DNA of 37,390 nt from Pseudomonadota bacterium (GTDB lineage Bacteria > Pseudomonadota > Gammaproteobacteria > Steroidobacterales > Steroidobacteraceae), in assembly GCA_947453225.1 (NCBI GenBank), contig CANGFV010000006.1:1-37390 (forward strand), read 5' to 3'. The first letter of the stretch is position 1; every line of letters starts with the position of its first letter. Position numbers and translations under genes: made by a program. The notes beneath the pieces were generated by a model. It was not told where the DNA came from. It ran no database searches and saw nothing but the letters and a program-made list of their open reading frames with translations. This document shows positions 1 through 10,135 of the stretch, in pieces.

Positions 1-53
1 GCAATTGTAATCCGGATTCCACATAAAGCATCAACTACAGAGGGTTTTGACCG

Positions 54-2702
54 CTAAATACGGGATGAAAGCCAACCTGAAACCGAATCAAGGGCTGCTG
101 CCAACTTGCTCGGATCGCTACCTCCCGCTTGCGCCAGATCTGGCCTGCCGCCACCGCGACCACCGACCTGTTGTGCCACGAAATTTACAATTTCGCCCGC
201 TTTATGTTTGGCTATTTGATCCTGAGTGACCCCCGCTATGATGACAACCTTGTCATGCTCATCAACGCTAGCAAGTACGATCACGGCGGATTTCAGCTTG
301 TCTTTGAGTTGATCGACGGTGGTACGTAATGCCGCCACATCCGCGCCGGGAATTTCTTTTGCCACCAACTGCGTACCGGCTACCTGCACGGCGGATTCCG
401 ATAAGTCCTGGCCTTGGCCACTGGCCAATTTGGATTTCAATTGAGCGACTTCTTTTTCGAGTTTGCGGTTACGGTCCAGCATTTGCCGTACTTTGTCCGA
501 CACATCATCGCGAGCGCCTTTAACCAAGCCCGCCAATTCACGCAGCAGCGCTTCGGAACCACTTACCCACTGCAAGGCACCCTGACCGGTGACAGCCTCG
601 ATACGGCGCACGCCTGCCGCCACTCCACCTTCACTGACAATTTTGAACAAGCCAATATCACCGGCGCGACTGGCATGGGTGCCGCCACATAGCTCCATAG
701 AAAAATCACCGATGCGCAGCACGCGTACTTCGTCATCGTACTTTTCACCAAACAACGCCATCGCCCCTGCCGCCACCGCCGCTTCCTGATTCATCAACTT
801 GGTTTCTACCGGCGCATTAGCACGTACCTGTGTATTTACCAATTGTTCAATCTGCTGCAATTCTTCGGCGCTAACCGCGGAGTAATGGGAGAAATCAAAA
901 CGCAAACGATCGGCAGTGACTAACGAGCCCTTCTGCGTGACATGCGCACCCAACACCTGACGCAATGCCGCATGTAACAAATGCGTAGCCGAGTGATTTA
1001 AGCGGATGGCACTGCGACGCGCTTGATCAACGTGAGCGGAAAGCACATCTCCTACATGAATTTGACCGCTGCGGACTTGGCCGAGATGGGTAAATGCTGC
1101 ACCAATTTTTTGGGTATCAGTCACCTCAAACTCAACAGCTTTTGCATTGAGCACACCAGCATCACCCACCTGACCACCACTCTCGGCATAGAACGGCGTG
1201 CGATCCAATACCACTTGACCCGCTTGTCCGGCGGTTAAGCTCTGTACTTGCTGACCCTCATGAATCAACACAACTACTTTGCCTTGATCCTGCTCACTCT
1301 GATACCCACTGAAGCCTGTCTTGGTTTCAAGTTTAATCGTGGCACGTTGATCGACGCCAAACTTACTGGCAGCACGTGCGCGATCTCGCTGCGCATTCAT
1401 GGCACGCTCAAAGCCTGCTTCATCAATCTTTAAGCCGCGTTCGCGGGCGATATCAGCAGTCAAATCAACAGGGAACCCATAGGTGTCGTACAACTTGAAG
1501 ACCGCATCGCCGGGAATAGTGCTATCGGTTAATGTGTTGATGGTGGTCTCAAGCAAGCCCATGCCTTGCGCGAGTGTTTCAGCAAAACGCTCTTCTTCTT
1601 GGCGCAATACACGTTCCACATGTTCGTGTTGTTGAGTGAGCTCTGGATACGCAGCACCCATCTCTTTCTCAAGCGCTGCCACCAACGTATGGAAGAATGG
1701 GGCATTGCAACCCAACTTATAGCCGTGACGAATAGCACGACGAATAATGCGGCGCAGCACATAGCCGCGACCTTCGTTGGAAGGCAGCACGCCATCGGCA
1801 ATTAAGAATGAACAGGCACGAATGTGATCAGCAATGACGCGCAAAGAGCTTGAAGTTAAATCCTTCGTGCCAGTGACTTGTGAGGCAGCACGAATCAACC
1901 CTTGGAAAGTATCAATCTCATAATTGGAATGCACGCCCTGCATCACTGCAGCAACACGCTCCAAACCCATACCGGTATCGACTGCAGGTTTAGGTAACGG
2001 CGTTAATGTGCCATCCGTATCGCGTTCATATTGCATGAACACCACGTTCCAAATTTCGATCCAACGATCCCCATCTTCATCGGGCGATCCGGGTGGTCCC
2101 CCAGGAATATGCGCGCCATGATCATAAAAAATCTCGGTACACGGGCCGCAGGGGCCGGTATCACCCATTTGCCAGAAATTGTCTGAGCCGCCGCCTTTCT
2201 TATCACCAATACGCACGATACGATCTGCAGGTACGCCGGCAACCTTGTTCCAAATCTCAAAGGCTTCATCATCGGTGTGATAGACGGTGACCATCAACCG
2301 CTGGGGATCAATACCCAGCCATTGCTTGCCGGTCACAAACTCCCACGCGAACTTGATGGCGTCATGCTTGAAATAATCACCAAAGCTGAAATTACCCATC
2401 ATCTCGAAGAAGGTGTGATGGCGAGCGGTGTAGCCGACGTTTTCTAAATCATTGTGTTTACCACCGGCGCGTACACAACGCTGCGCGGTTGCAGCGCGTA
2501 CATAGCTGCGCTTTTCTTTACCGAGAAAGCAATCCTTAAACTGCACCATGCCAGCATTGGTGAACAACAGGGTTGGATCATTACCAGGCACCAAAGAACT
2601 CGAAGGCACCACGGTATGTCCGTGCTGACGAAAGAACTCAAGATAAAGCGCACGCAGCTCGGTGCTCGACAAAAATTTAGGTCGAGAAGAAGTACTGGTC
2701 AT
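54..2702 (-). CDS. alaS: Alanyl-tRNA synthetase
   Basis: Cytosolic class II synthetase that charges tRNA(Ala) with alanine and edits mischarged Ser and Gly. The 882 residues match the usual bacterial length (about 875). The N-terminal aminoacylation core is recognisable (for example the [11 protein letters not shown] and [13 protein letters not shown] segments). The editing domain has HSATHLLH near residue 569 and CGGTHA near 670, so all four zinc ligands (H, H, C, H) are present. A C-Ala region with a Gly-rich GGRGGGRPD segment ends the protein. The ATG lies 9 nt after the recX stop on the same strand, so alaS is probably the third gene of a recA-recX-alaS transcript, an order common in gammaproteobacteria. 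The stop is TAG at 56-54 and no clear terminator is visible in the 53 nt that remain. Confidence 0.98.
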   Translation of the reverse strand: MTSTSSRPKFLSSTELRALYLEFFRQHGHTVVPSSSLVPGNDPTLLFTNAGMVQFKDCFLGKEKRSYVRAATAQRCVRAGGKHNDLENVGYTARHHTFFEMMGNFSFGDYFKHDAIKFAWEFVTGKQWLGIDPQRLMVTVYHTDDEAFEIWNKVAGVPADRIVRIGDKKGGGSDNFWQMGDTGPCGPCTEIFYDHGAHIPGGPPGSPDEDGDRWIEIWNVVFMQYERDTDGTLTPLPKPAVDTGMGLERVAAVMQGVHSNYEIDTFQGLIRAASQVTGTKDLTSSSLRVIADHIRACSFLIADGVLPSNEGRGYVLRRIIRRAIRHGYKLGCNAPFFHTLVAALEKEMGAAYPELTQQHEHVERVLRQEEERFAETLAQGMGLLETTINTLTDSTIPGDAVFKLYDTYGFPVDLTADIARERGLKIDEAGFERAMNAQRDRARAASKFGVDQRATIKLETKTGFSGYQSEQDQGKVVVLIHEGQQVQSLTAGQAGQVVLDRTPFYAESGGQVGDAGVLNAKAVEFEVTDTQKIGAAFTHLGQVRSGQIHVGDVLSAHVDQARRSAIRLNHSATHLLHAALRQVLGAHVTQKGSLVTADRLRFDFSHYSAVSAEELQQIEQLVNTQVRANAPVETKLMNQEAAVAAGAMALFGEKYDDEVRVLRIGDFSMELCGGTHASRAGDIGLFKIVSEGGVAAGVRRIEAVTGQGALQWVSGSEALLRELAGLVKGARDDVSDKVRQMLDRNRKLEKEVAQLKSKLASGQGQDLSESAVQVAGTQLVAKEIPGADVAALRTTVDQLKDKLKSAVIVLASVDEHDKVVIIAGVTQDQIAKHKAGEIVNFVAQQVGGRGGGRPDLAQAGGSDPSKLAAALDSVSGWLSSRI

Positions 2703-2711
2703 GGTATTTAA

Positions 2712-3296
2712 TTACAACTCGCGATCGTGGTCAGGCGGATCATTTCCATCCCCCGACTCAAGCAGCTCATCTTCGCAACTTGTACCCAAGGCAATCCGGA
2801 TTTGTTCCGCAGTAAAACCGCGATATTGCAGGAAGCGCACCTGCTTTGCACGCTCTGCCATTGTAGAGGGCAATTTTGTACCGAATTTTCGCTGCCGCAG
2901 ACCCACGGCCAACTCGACCCACTCCACCGGCGCAGCGCTAAGATGCCGCTCAATGAGCTCGACCGGCACGCGTAATTGTCGTAATTCAGCCCGCAGCCGA
3001 ACCGGCCCCTGCCCCCGCGCCGCACGAGCATGAATGAACATTTCAGCAAACCGATCATCTGACAACAGACGCTTTCGAGTCAGATCGTCAACGACCTCAG
3101 AGGTTACTTCATCATCGTAACCCCGCTCCTGCAATTTGCGCTTGATTTCAGCCTGCGCGTGTTCACGGCGAGAGAGTAAGCCAATAGCAGTGTTGCGCGC
3201 GGCGCTCCGCTGCTTGATCGGATCAGTGGACTCAGATCGATCAGGCTCATCCACGCCTGATCGAGTTTTACGTCCACGCACACTGCGCCTAAACAT
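2712..3296 (-). CDS. recX: Regulatory protein RecX
   Basis: RecX binds RecA filaments and restrains recombinase and coprotease activity. The 194-residue product has the helical repeat pattern of the family: LLSRREHAQAEIKRKLQERG, then DDLTRKRLLSDDRFAEMFI, then ARGQGPVRLRAELRQ, and a C-terminal RKFG...RFLQYRGF segment. It is longer than typical RecX (about 150-165) because of a charged N-terminal stretch of about 28 residues and an acidic tail. An internal start could shorten the N-terminus. It begins 26 nt after the recA stop with no visible terminator between, and alaS begins 9 nt after it, which suggests co-transcription and SOS co-induction. Confidence 0.93.
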   Translation of the reverse strand: MFRRSVRGRKTRSGVDEPDRSESTDPIKQRSAARNTAIGLLSRREHAQAEIKRKLQERGYDDEVTSEVVDDLTRKRLLSDDRFAEMFIHARAARGQGPVRLRAELRQLRVPVELIERHLSAAPVEWVELAVGLRQRKFGTKLPSTMAERAKQVRFLQYRGFTAEQIRIALGTSCEDELLESGDGNDPPDHDREL

Positions 3297-3322
3297 CGCG
3301 CAAGCTTACCTGCCGCGACAGA

Positions 3323-4354
3323 TTAAGCGTCTACTGTCTCGGCCTTCGCCGCATCTGCACGTTTGGCCGGCAATAACTTCTGTCGTAGCTTGCTTTCAAT
3401 TTCTTTAGCCACTTCTGGCCGCTGTTCTAAGAAGCTCTTAGCATTTTCCTTACCTTGGCCAATGCGCTCGCCGTTGTAGGCGTACCACGAGCCAGATTTC
3501 TCGATGAGATTCTGCGCCACGCCCATGTCGATAATTTCGCCATTACGGGAAATACCTTCGCCGTACATGATTTCGAACTCCGCTTCACGAAATGGCGGCG
3601 CGACCTTGTTTTTTACGACTTTGACGCGCGTTTGATTACCCACCACTTCATCACCATTCTTGATTGAACCGGTACGACGAATATCCAAACGCACCGAAGC
3701 GTAGAACTTCAGCGCATTACCACCAGTAGTAGTTTCTGGATTACCGAACATCACCCCAATCTTCATTCGAATTTGGTTAATGAAAATCACGATGGTGTTC
3801 GAGCGCTTGATATTCGCAGTGAGCTTACGCAAGGCCTGTGACATCAAACGGGCCTGCAGCCCCATGTGTGAATCGCCCATTTCACCTTCGATTTCTGCCT
3901 TAGGCGTAAGCGCAGCCACTGAGTCGACCACCACGACATCAACGCCTCCCGAACGCACCAACATGTCAGTGATTTCTAGCGCCTGTTCGCCCGTGTCAGG
4001 CTGTGACACCAGCAGATCATCCAAATTGACGCCCAGCTTTTGCGCGTACGTGGGATCTAAGGCATGTTCGGCATCGACGAAAGCGGCCGTGCCTCCCAAA
4101 CGCTGCGTTTCGGCAATGACCTGCAAAGTGAGCGTGGTTTTACCCGAAGATTCTGGGCCATAAATTTCAATGACGCGCCCCCGCGGTAAGCCGCCAATAC
4201 CCAGCGCGATATCCAAACCTAGTGAACCGGTGGAAATGGCCTCCACTTCATTGCTGGCACCGGCATCGCCTAAGCGCATGACCGAACCTTTGCCAAATTG
4301 CTTTTCGATTTGCCCTAACGCTGCCTGTAGCGCTTTCTTTCGATTTTCTTCCAT
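3323..4354 (-). CDS. recA: Recombinase RecA
   Basis: RecA forms ATP-dependent filaments on single-stranded DNA, catalyses strand exchange and triggers LexA self-cleavage. The product is 343 residues when started at the ATG at 4354. It has the Walker A motif GPESSGKT at residues 66-73, [10 protein letters not shown], the [19 protein letters not shown] region, and the [20 protein letters not shown] loop. The reading frame stays open to a TTG at 4369, but the ATG is preferred: it has a GAGG Shine-Dalgarno 9 nt upstream and gives the standard MEEN/MDEN-type N-terminus. A perfect LexA-type palindrome lies 114 nt upstream of the ATG, and the leader holds an 8-bp hairpin. recX and alaS follow on the same strand. 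Confidence 0.98.
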   Translation of the reverse strand: MEENRKKALQAALGQIEKQFGKGSVMRLGDAGASNEVEAISTGSLGLDIALGIGGLPRGRVIEIYGPESSGKTTLTLQVIAETQRLGGTAAFVDAEHALDPTYAQKLGVNLDDLLVSQPDTGEQALEITDMLVRSGGVDVVVVDSVAALTPKAEIEGEMGDSHMGLQARLMSQALRKLTANIKRSNTIVIFINQIRMKIGVMFGNPETTTGGNALKFYASVRLDIRRTGSIKNGDEVVGNQTRVKVVKNKVAPPFREAEFEIMYGEGISRNGEIIDMGVAQNLIEKSGSWYAYNGERIGQGKENAKSFLEQRPEVAKEIESKLRQKLLPAKRADAAKAETVDA

Positions 4355-4386
4355 AGTCGTATGCCTCAAATTAAAGCCTGAAAAGA

Positions 4387-4409
4387 GACTCGCCCATCCA
4401 AGGCGAGTC
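4387..4409 (-). promoter_or_regulatory. Hairpin in the recA leader
   Basis: A perfect 8-bp inverted repeat (GACTCGCC ... GGCGAGTC) with a 7-nt loop lies between the LexA-type box and the recA start. On the recA strand it is followed by TCTTTTC, so the shape resembles a weak intrinsic terminator or attenuator in the 5' untranslated region, about 32 nt before the ATG. It could also be an mRNA-stabilising stem, or the end of pncC transcripts. Structure is seen in the sequence; the function is inference. Confidence 0.5.
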
Positions 4410-4467
4410 GTTTAATAGTGGACTAACTCAAACTTTGCGTGACCCTGCTAACCTGGCAACAGGATAA

Positions 4468-4483
4468 CTGTATTATTGTACAG
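4468..4483 (-). promoter_or_regulatory. LexA (SOS) box upstream of recA
   Basis: CTGTATTATTGTACAG on the plus strand matches the CTGT-N8-ACAG consensus of gammaproteobacterial LexA operators exactly, with favourable flanks (AA before, TA after). It lies between the pncC stop and recA. On the recA strand a TTATCCT sequence directly after the box could serve as the -10 element, the same geometry as the E. coli recA promoter. This predicts DNA-damage induction of recA, and probably of recX and alaS. Confidence 0.92.
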
Positions 4484-4513
4484 TACTGTTCATTATGCCA
4501 GTGCTTTTTACAA

Positions 4514-5008
4514 TCAAGTCTGCAGCACGCCCCTCAACGCCTCCGCCACGCTGGCGCGACGCACCGCTTCTCGATCGCCGGCAAAGTGATCTACCCGCAC
4601 TGTACACTCGATGGTCGCCTGCTGACGACAGGCCCACGCAAACCACACGGTGCCCAACGGCTTGTCAGGTGATGCGCCGCCAGGACCGGCAATACCACTG
4701 ATCGCCACCGCCACATCGCCGCCCAGTCGAGCCAAGGCACCCAGCGCCATTTCCCGCACTGTCGCTTCGCTCACCGCCCCATGAACTGCCAGCGTTGCTT
4801 CGCTCACTTGAAGCACGGACTGCTTCAGCGCCTTGCTGTAAGTCACGGCACCGCCCAGATAGAACTGCGAACTGCCGGGCACGTCAGTCAACATCTTGGC
4901 CACCCAGCCACCGGTGCAAGACTCGGCCGTCACCAACTGCCGTCCAGTGTCGGTCAAATGGTTACCAACTTGTGCAGCCAATGCATACAACTGTGCATCA
5001 TCGTTCAT
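4514..5008 (-). CDS. pncC: Nicotinamide-nucleotide amidohydrolase (CinA C-terminal family)
   Basis: PncC deamidates nicotinamide mononucleotide to nicotinic acid mononucleotide in pyridine nucleotide recycling. The stand-alone CinA C-terminal domain is complete: TAESCTGGWVAKML near the N-terminus, GAVSEATVREMA in the middle, SGIAGPGGASPDKPLGTVW, and FAGDREAVRRASV near the end. I chose the ATG at 5008 (164 residues) because MNDDAQLYALAAQVG aligns with the usual start of this family. The frame stays open to another ATG at 5053, which would add 15 poorly conserved residues and almost reach the mutS coding region. The gene is divergent from mutS and lies upstream of recA, a common gammaproteobacterial arrangement. 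Confidence 0.93.
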   Translation of the reverse strand: MNDDAQLYALAAQVGNHLTDTGRQLVTAESCTGGWVAKMLTDVPGSSQFYLGGAVTYSKALKQSVLQVSEATLAVHGAVSEATVREMALGALARLGGDVAVAISGIAGPGGASPDKPLGTVWFAWACRQQATIECTVRVDHFAGDREAVRRASVAEALRGVLQT

Positions 5009-5118
5009 AAGACGCTTTATAGCAGATAAACCAGCGCGCCCTGACTCCGTCATTGCGCTTGCCGCAGCAGCGCATTCTCTCTAGCATCGCATCCTTTCGC
5101 ACTAATAAAAACTCGCTT

Positions 5119-7686
5119 GTGAACACTTCGGATTTCGCCTCCCACACGCCCGTCATGCAGCAGTATCTGCGCCTCAAAGCGCAGCATCCAGATGTGCTGC
5201 TGTTTTATCGCATGGGTGATTTCTATGAGCTGTTCTATGACGATGCTAAACGCGCCGCACGCCTACTGGACATCACCCTAACAGCGCGTGGGCAATCAGC
5301 AGGGCAACCGATTCCGATGGCGGGCGTGCCCTTTCACAGCATGGAACCTTATTTGGCGAAATTGGTGCGCATGGGTGAATCGGTGGCGTTGTGCGAACAG
5401 ATTGGCGACCCTGCTAAATCCAAAGGCCCAGTAGAACGACAAGTGGTGCGCATAGTCACACCTGGCACGCTCACCGATGCCGCATTGCTGGAAGAACGTC
5501 GCTCCAGTTTGCTTGCAGCGCTGTATCAAAGTAGCGAACACCACTTTGGCTTGGCATGGTTGGAATTATCTAGCGGTCGCTTTCAGGTGCTGGAAGCACA
5601 GGGTGAAGAAGCATTACTGAGTGAACTGGAGCGCCTGCATCCGGCTGAATTGCTGATCAGCGAAACGGCCTCGACATCGCTCAACACACTCAAGCTGCAT
5701 ACGCGCGAACGCCCCATCTGGCACTTTGATCTGGATGCCGCCACACGCACGCTGTGCGAGCAATTCGGCACACGTGACCTCGCCGGTTTTGGTTGCGAGT
5801 CCATGCCACTGGCTATTCAGGCAGCAGGTTGCCTCCTGCACTATGTGCGCGACACGCAGAAAGCGGCCCTGCCCCATGTGCGTGGCCTGCAAACAGAAAG
5901 TCGCGGCGATGCGGTGTTACTCGATGCCGCCACACGTCGTAATTTAGAATTGGATGTCAGCCTCGCCGATCGTCCTGAATGCACATTGGCAGGCGTGCTG
6001 GATTGCACTGCTACTGCAATGGGTGGTCGCGAACTGCGTCGTTGGATTCATCGCCCCTTACGTACGCGCGCAGCGCTTGAGCAACGTCTACAGGCTATTG
6101 CCACATTAATTGATTCACGACGTGACCAACCCATTGCTGAACTGTTAAAAGCTGTTGGCGATATTGAACGTGGATTGGCGCGCGTCGCGTTAAAGTCTGC
6201 CCGTCCACGCGACCTGGCTCAACTGCGGGATGCACTGGGACAACTGCCCAACTTACAAACGCTACTGCAAGATCAAGACTCACCACTACTGCGCTCCTTG
6301 GCAGAACAAGCCAGCACGCATCCTGACATTCAAGCGTTATTAACGCGCACCATTATTGAAAACCCTCCCGCCATTTTGCGTGAAGGCGGCGTCATTGCTG
6401 CGGGCTTTGATCCTGAACTCGACGAGCTACGGCAAATCAGTGAACACAGCGATCAGTTTTTATTAGATTTAGAAAACCGCGAACGTGAACGCACCGGTAT
6501 CAGCACATTAAAACTGGGCTATAACCGCGTACAGGGTTACTTCATTGAAATCAGCAACACGCATGCTGCGAAAGTACCGGTGGATTATGTGCGCCGCCAA
6601 ACCGTGCGTAATGCTGAACGCTACATCACACCCGAACTCAAATCCTTTGAAGACAAAGTGCTGGGTGCTCGCGATAAATCGTTAGCGCGTGAGAAGTTTT
6701 TATACGACCAGTTACTGGATGAACTAATCACAAAATTGTCACCGCTACAACACACCGCCGCTGCACTAGCCGCGCTGGATGTGCTGTGCAATCTGGCTGA
6801 ACGCGCTATCACGTTAAACTATGTGCAACCCGAATTGTGCGATGACAACGTGATTGAAATTCGCGCCGGTCGTCATCCGGTGGTGGAACGATTTATTGAT
6901 TCTACTTTTGTGCCGAACGATCTTAACTGTCACGACACACGCCGCATGCTGGTGATCACCGGCCCTAACATGGGTGGCAAATCCACCTTCATGCGTCAAA
7001 CCGCATTGATTGTTTTAATGGCGCGCATGGGCAGCTTTGTGCCTGCCAACTTTGCACGTATTGGTCCGGTGGATCGTATCTTCACACGTATTGGTGCCTC
7101 GGACGATTTAGCCGGTGGTCGTTCCACCTTCATGTTAGAAATGACCGAAGCCGCCAACATCTTGAATAACGCCAGCGAACATAGCTTGGTTTTAATGGAT
7201 GAAATCGGTCGCGGCACCAGCACCTATGATGGCTTATCTCTCGCTTGGGCGATTGCCACACACATTGCCAAACAAGTTCGCGCCTTCACCTTATTCGCCA
7301 CACATTACTTTGAACTCACTAGTCTGGCGCAAGATATTCAAGGCTGCGTGAATGTGCACCTTGATGCCACTGAACATGGCGATCAATTAATTTTCTTACA
7401 CACAGTGAAAGACGGTCCTGCTAATCAAAGTTATGGTTTACAAGTCGCGGCACTAGCTGGCGTACCGCCGAAAGTGATTAGCGCTGCACGTAAATATTTA
7501 CAGGAATTAGAACAGCATTCTGCCGACAATCATACACCGACATTACAGCAGCAACTTTCATTGACTATGCCAGCAGCCGCAGAAGAGCATGTCGCGATTC
7601 AAGCGTTGCGTGATCTCAATCCAGATACCATGACACCCAAAGATGCGCTAGATGCAATGTATCGGTTAAAGAACTTAATTCAGTAA
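5119..7686 (+). CDS. mutS: DNA mismatch repair protein MutS
   Basis: MutS recognises base mismatches and small loops and recruits MutL in an ATP-dependent way. The GTG start at 5119 gives 855 residues (E. coli 853) and aligns the N-terminal [17 protein letters not shown] block with the family. An in-frame TTG at 5053 would add 22 unmatched residues. The mismatch-binding [11 protein letters not shown] motif (with the Phe-x-Glu pair), the connector and lever domains, the Walker [10 protein letters not shown] near residue 615, the [16 protein letters not shown] Walker B/signature segment and ATHYFELT are all intact. It is divergent from pncC and convergent with aspS, with only 17 nt between the two stop codons and no visible terminator. 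Confidence 0.98.
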   Translation: MNTSDFASHTPVMQQYLRLKAQHPDVLLFYRMGDFYELFYDDAKRAARLLDITLTARGQSAGQPIPMAGVPFHSMEPYLAKLVRMGESVALCEQIGDPAKSKGPVERQVVRIVTPGTLTDAALLEERRSSLLAALYQSSEHHFGLAWLELSSGRFQVLEAQGEEALLSELERLHPAELLISETASTSLNTLKLHTRERPIWHFDLDAATRTLCEQFGTRDLAGFGCESMPLAIQAAGCLLHYVRDTQKAALPHVRGLQTESRGDAVLLDAATRRNLELDVSLADRPECTLAGVLDCTATAMGGRELRRWIHRPLRTRAALEQRLQAIATLIDSRRDQPIAELLKAVGDIERGLARVALKSARPRDLAQLRDALGQLPNLQTLLQDQDSPLLRSLAEQASTHPDIQALLTRTIIENPPAILREGGVIAAGFDPELDELRQISEHSDQFLLDLENRERERTGISTLKLGYNRVQGYFIEISNTHAAKVPVDYVRRQTVRNAERYITPELKSFEDKVLGARDKSLAREKFLYDQLLDELITKLSPLQHTAAALAALDVLCNLAERAITLNYVQPELCDDNVIEIRAGRHPVVERFIDSTFVPNDLNCHDTRRMLVITGPNMGGKSTFMRQTALIVLMARMGSFVPANFARIGPVDRIFTRIGASDDLAGGRSTFMLEMTEAANILNNASEHSLVLMDEIGRGTSTYDGLSLAWAIATHIAKQVRAFTLFATHYFELTSLAQDIQGCVNVHLDATEHGDQLIFLHTVKDGPANQSYGLQVAALAGVPPKVISAARKYLQELEQHSADNHTPTLQQQLSLTMPAAAEEHVAIQALRDLNPDTMTPKDALDAMYRLKNLIQ

Positions 7687-7703
7687 CCGATCGCCCGCCA
7701 AAC

Positions 7704-9482
7704 TCAATCCGCCTTCACCGGCAACTTCACCCGCACATGCAGTTCTTTTAGTTGCGCTTCGCTGACTTCAGTTGGCGCATTGGTGAGCAAGCACGCTGCT
7801 GTCTGGGTTTTAGGGAAGGCAATTACATCGCGAATGCTGTCGGCACCGGCCATCAGCATCACTAAGCGATCCACACCAAACGCCAAACCGCCATGCGGTG
7901 GTGCGCCAAACTTCAAGGCTTCTAATAAGAAGCCAAATTTAAGCTCGGCTTCTTCAGGACTGATGCCCAATAAATCAAATACGGTGGACTGCATGTCTTG
8001 ACGATGAATACGTACCGAACCACCGCCGATTTCAGAACCGTTGAGCACCATGTCGTATCCTTTCGACAATGCTGACTCAGGATCACTCTTCAGTACAGCA
8101 GGATCGTCGTTCTTCGGCGCAGTGAACGGATGATGCAACGCTGCCCAGCGCTTGCCATCTTCATCCCATTCAAACATTGGGAAGTCGACCACCCACAACG
8201 GACGCCAACCTTCGGCAACCAACCCTAAATCGTGGCCGACTTTAAGACGTAGCGCACCGATCGCATCGTTGACCACCTTGGCGCGATCGGCACCGAAGAA
8301 AATCAAATCGCCATCGTTAGCACCCGTGCGCTGCAGAATGCCGGCAATAGCTTCATCGCTAAGGAATTTCAAAATCGGTGATTGCAAGCCATCACGACCT
8401 TTGGCTTTTTCATTCACCTTTACATAGGCCAAGCCCTTAGCGCCATAACGCGCCACATACGCGGTGTAGTCATCAATTTCTTTACGCGATAAACGCTCGC
8501 CACCCTTCGGTACATTCATCGCTACGACGCGACCTTTAGCATCTTTAGCGGGACCGGCAAACACCTTGAAATCACAGTCGCGCACTAAATCGGCAATGTC
8601 TGCCAACTCGAGCGAAATTCGCAGATCTGGCTTATCCGACGCATAGCGACGCATGGCTTCAGCATAGGTCATGCGTGGGAATGGATTCGGCAATTCAGTA
8701 TTCATGACCGACTTGAACAGGTCGCGAATCAAGCCTTCCATCAAATCGGTGATTTGTTGTTCGGACAGGAAGGAGGTCTCGATATCCAGCTGGGTAAATT
8801 CAGGCTGACGATCGGCACGCAAATCTTCATCGCGGAAGCAACGCACGATTTGATAGTAACGATCAAAGCCAGACATCATCAGCAACTGCTTAAAGATCTG
8901 TGGCGATTGCGGCAAGGCAAAGAACTGACCAGGATGAGTGCGGCTAGGTACCAAATAGTCACGCGCCCCTTCGGGTGTGGCCTTGGTGAGCATTGGCGTT
9001 TCCATATCAATGAAGCCAGTACCATCCAAATAATTACGTAGCGCCATGGTGACGCGGTGACGCAAACGAATGCGCTGTTGCATCACATCGCGACGCAAAT
9101 CCAAATAGCGATACTTCAGACGCAGTTCTTCATTGGTCTGTTCATCGTGATGGAACGGCGGGGTTTCTGAGCGATTGAGAATTTCTAACTCAGTGGCCAA
9201 CAACTCCACCTGACCGGACGCCAAGTTGGCATTCGCGGTACCCGCAGGACGGGGACGCACTTTGCCGGTAACACGAATGCAGTACTCGCTGCGCAGACGC
9301 TCGGCAGAGGCAAAGATGTCCTTACGGTCTGGATCGAACACCAGCTGCAACAAGCCTTCACGATCACGCAAGTCAATGAAAATGACGCCGCCATGATCGC
9401 GACGACGATGCACCCAACCGGCAACCGAGACTTCCTGACCGGCCAGTGACTCGTTGACCTGACCGCAATAATGACTACGCAT
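7704..9482 (-). CDS. aspS: Aspartyl-tRNA synthetase, probably non-discriminating (Asp/Asn)
   Basis: Class IIb synthetase charging tRNA(Asp), and by residue signature probably also tRNA(Asn). It has the OB-fold anticodon domain, the class II core ([39 protein letters not shown]), the bacterial GAD insertion, and the [10 protein letters not shown] motif 3. The ATG at 9482 (MRSHYCGQ) gives 592 residues, close to E. coli (590); the frame stays open to 9539 but those residues are not family-like. His30 in [12 protein letters not shown] and Gly81 in RPRPAGTA replace the Leu and Lys found in the discriminating E. coli enzyme, and match the two residues reported as determinants of the non-discriminating P. 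aeruginosa enzyme. The FmdB-like gene lies 118 nt upstream on the same strand. Confidence 0.97.
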   Translation of the reverse strand: MRSHYCGQVNESLAGQEVSVAGWVHRRRDHGGVIFIDLRDREGLLQLVFDPDRKDIFASAERLRSEYCIRVTGKVRPRPAGTANANLASGQVELLATELEILNRSETPPFHHDEQTNEELRLKYRYLDLRRDVMQQRIRLRHRVTMALRNYLDGTGFIDMETPMLTKATPEGARDYLVPSRTHPGQFFALPQSPQIFKQLLMMSGFDRYYQIVRCFRDEDLRADRQPEFTQLDIETSFLSEQQITDLMEGLIRDLFKSVMNTELPNPFPRMTYAEAMRRYASDKPDLRISLELADIADLVRDCDFKVFAGPAKDAKGRVVAMNVPKGGERLSRKEIDDYTAYVARYGAKGLAYVKVNEKAKGRDGLQSPILKFLSDEAIAGILQRTGANDGDLIFFGADRAKVVNDAIGALRLKVGHDLGLVAEGWRPLWVVDFPMFEWDEDGKRWAALHHPFTAPKNDDPAVLKSDPESALSKGYDMVLNGSEIGGGSVRIHRQDMQSTVFDLLGISPEEAELKFGFLLEALKFGAPPHGGLAFGVDRLVMLMAGADSIRDVIAFPKTQTAACLLTNAPTEVSEAQLKELHVRVKLPVKAD

Positions 9483-9600
9483 GGAAAAGACCCAAATAAT
9501 GAGGCGGCGAATGTTACGGAGGCTGCTCCACCCTCGCAAGGCTCAGCCCCGATATTTATCCGAATCCGACCCGCACTTGCGCGCCAGCCGGACAGAAATG

Positions 9601-10038
9601 TCATTTCTTGCGGGCAACCGGCTTCAGCGCGCGCTTTTTAGCCGCCTTCTTTACCGACTTTTTCTTGGCTGGTTTTTTCTTGGCCAGCTGTTTTTTGGCG
9701 GGCGTTTTTTTGACGGATGGCGGGGTCGCCTTAGTCGCTTTTTTAACGACGGCCTTTTTCAGCGCCTTGCTTGCTCGTACGGTGGATTTTTTGTCGTCGC
9801 TATCCGACTTGGCTGCCGGCTCCTTGTCATCGACCAAGTTGCGCTTCTTTTCCTTATCTGATTTGAAGTCAGTTTCATACCAACCGCCACCCTTCAGGCG
9901 AAACACGGGCGCAGAAATCAATCGCTTCAGGGTTGCTTTGCCGCAGCTGGGGCACTGCTTTAGCGGTGCATCAGAAACCTTCTGCAACGCCTCAACATAA
10001 AACTTACAGGCAGAACATTCGTATTCGTAAAAAGGCAT
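9601..10038 (-). CDS. FmdB-family zinc-ribbon protein with Lys/Ala-rich histone-like tail
   Basis: Small regulatory-type protein of unknown molecular role. The N-terminus MPFYEYECSACK holds the first zinc knuckle (C8, C11) and QCPSCGK the second (C29, C32), as in the FmdB/CxxC_CxxC_SSSS family. From about residue 95 the 145-residue protein becomes a disordered basic tail rich in KK, PAKK and AKK units, resembling histone H1 or AlgP. Most FmdB proteins end near 70-110 residues, so the tail is the odd part; it suggests nucleic-acid binding, which is inference. The ATG at 10038 is chosen because it starts the zinc ribbon directly; the open frame reaches 10125. The gene precedes aspS, as in Pseudomonas. 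Confidence 0.85.
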   Translation of the reverse strand: MPFYEYECSACKFYVEALQKVSDAPLKQCPSCGKATLKRLISAPVFRLKGGGWYETDFKSDKEKKRNLVDDKEPAAKSDSDDKKSTVRASKALKKAVVKKATKATPPSVKKTPAKKQLAKKKPAKKKSVKKAAKKRALKPVARKK

Positions 10039-10067
10039 GGACAACTCACTCAGTCGAGTAAACCTAA

Positions 10068-10087
10068 GATGCGAAGTATGCCGCATC
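10068..10087 (-). terminator. Weak hairpin downstream of clpB
   Basis: A 6-bp stem (GATGCG ... CGCATC) with an 8-nt loop, followed on the minus strand by TTAGGTTTA. It lies between the clpB stop and the FmdB-like gene. The stem is short and the U-tract poor, so termination may be partial. It could also be a chance repeat. Confidence 0.3.
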
Positions 10088-10135
10088 ATGAGGCTACATA
10101 GGGAGTGTTCAAGGGGTATAGGCACAGAGCGCCAA

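Noticed and set aside
1-24. Possible start of a further minus-strand gene after alaS (ATG at 24, eight open codons)
   Set aside because: Too short to judge, no clear ribosome binding site, no recognisable N-terminus.
9483-9539. Longer AspS starting at 9539
   Set aside because: The first 19 residues do not match Asp[10 protein letters not shown] at 9482 aligns with the family start.
9481-10000. Plus-strand open frames of 126 and 130 codons opposite the FmdB-like gene
   Set aside because: They are antisense to the Lys/Ala-rich tail; the Phe/Leu-rich composition is the mirror of repeated Lys codons.
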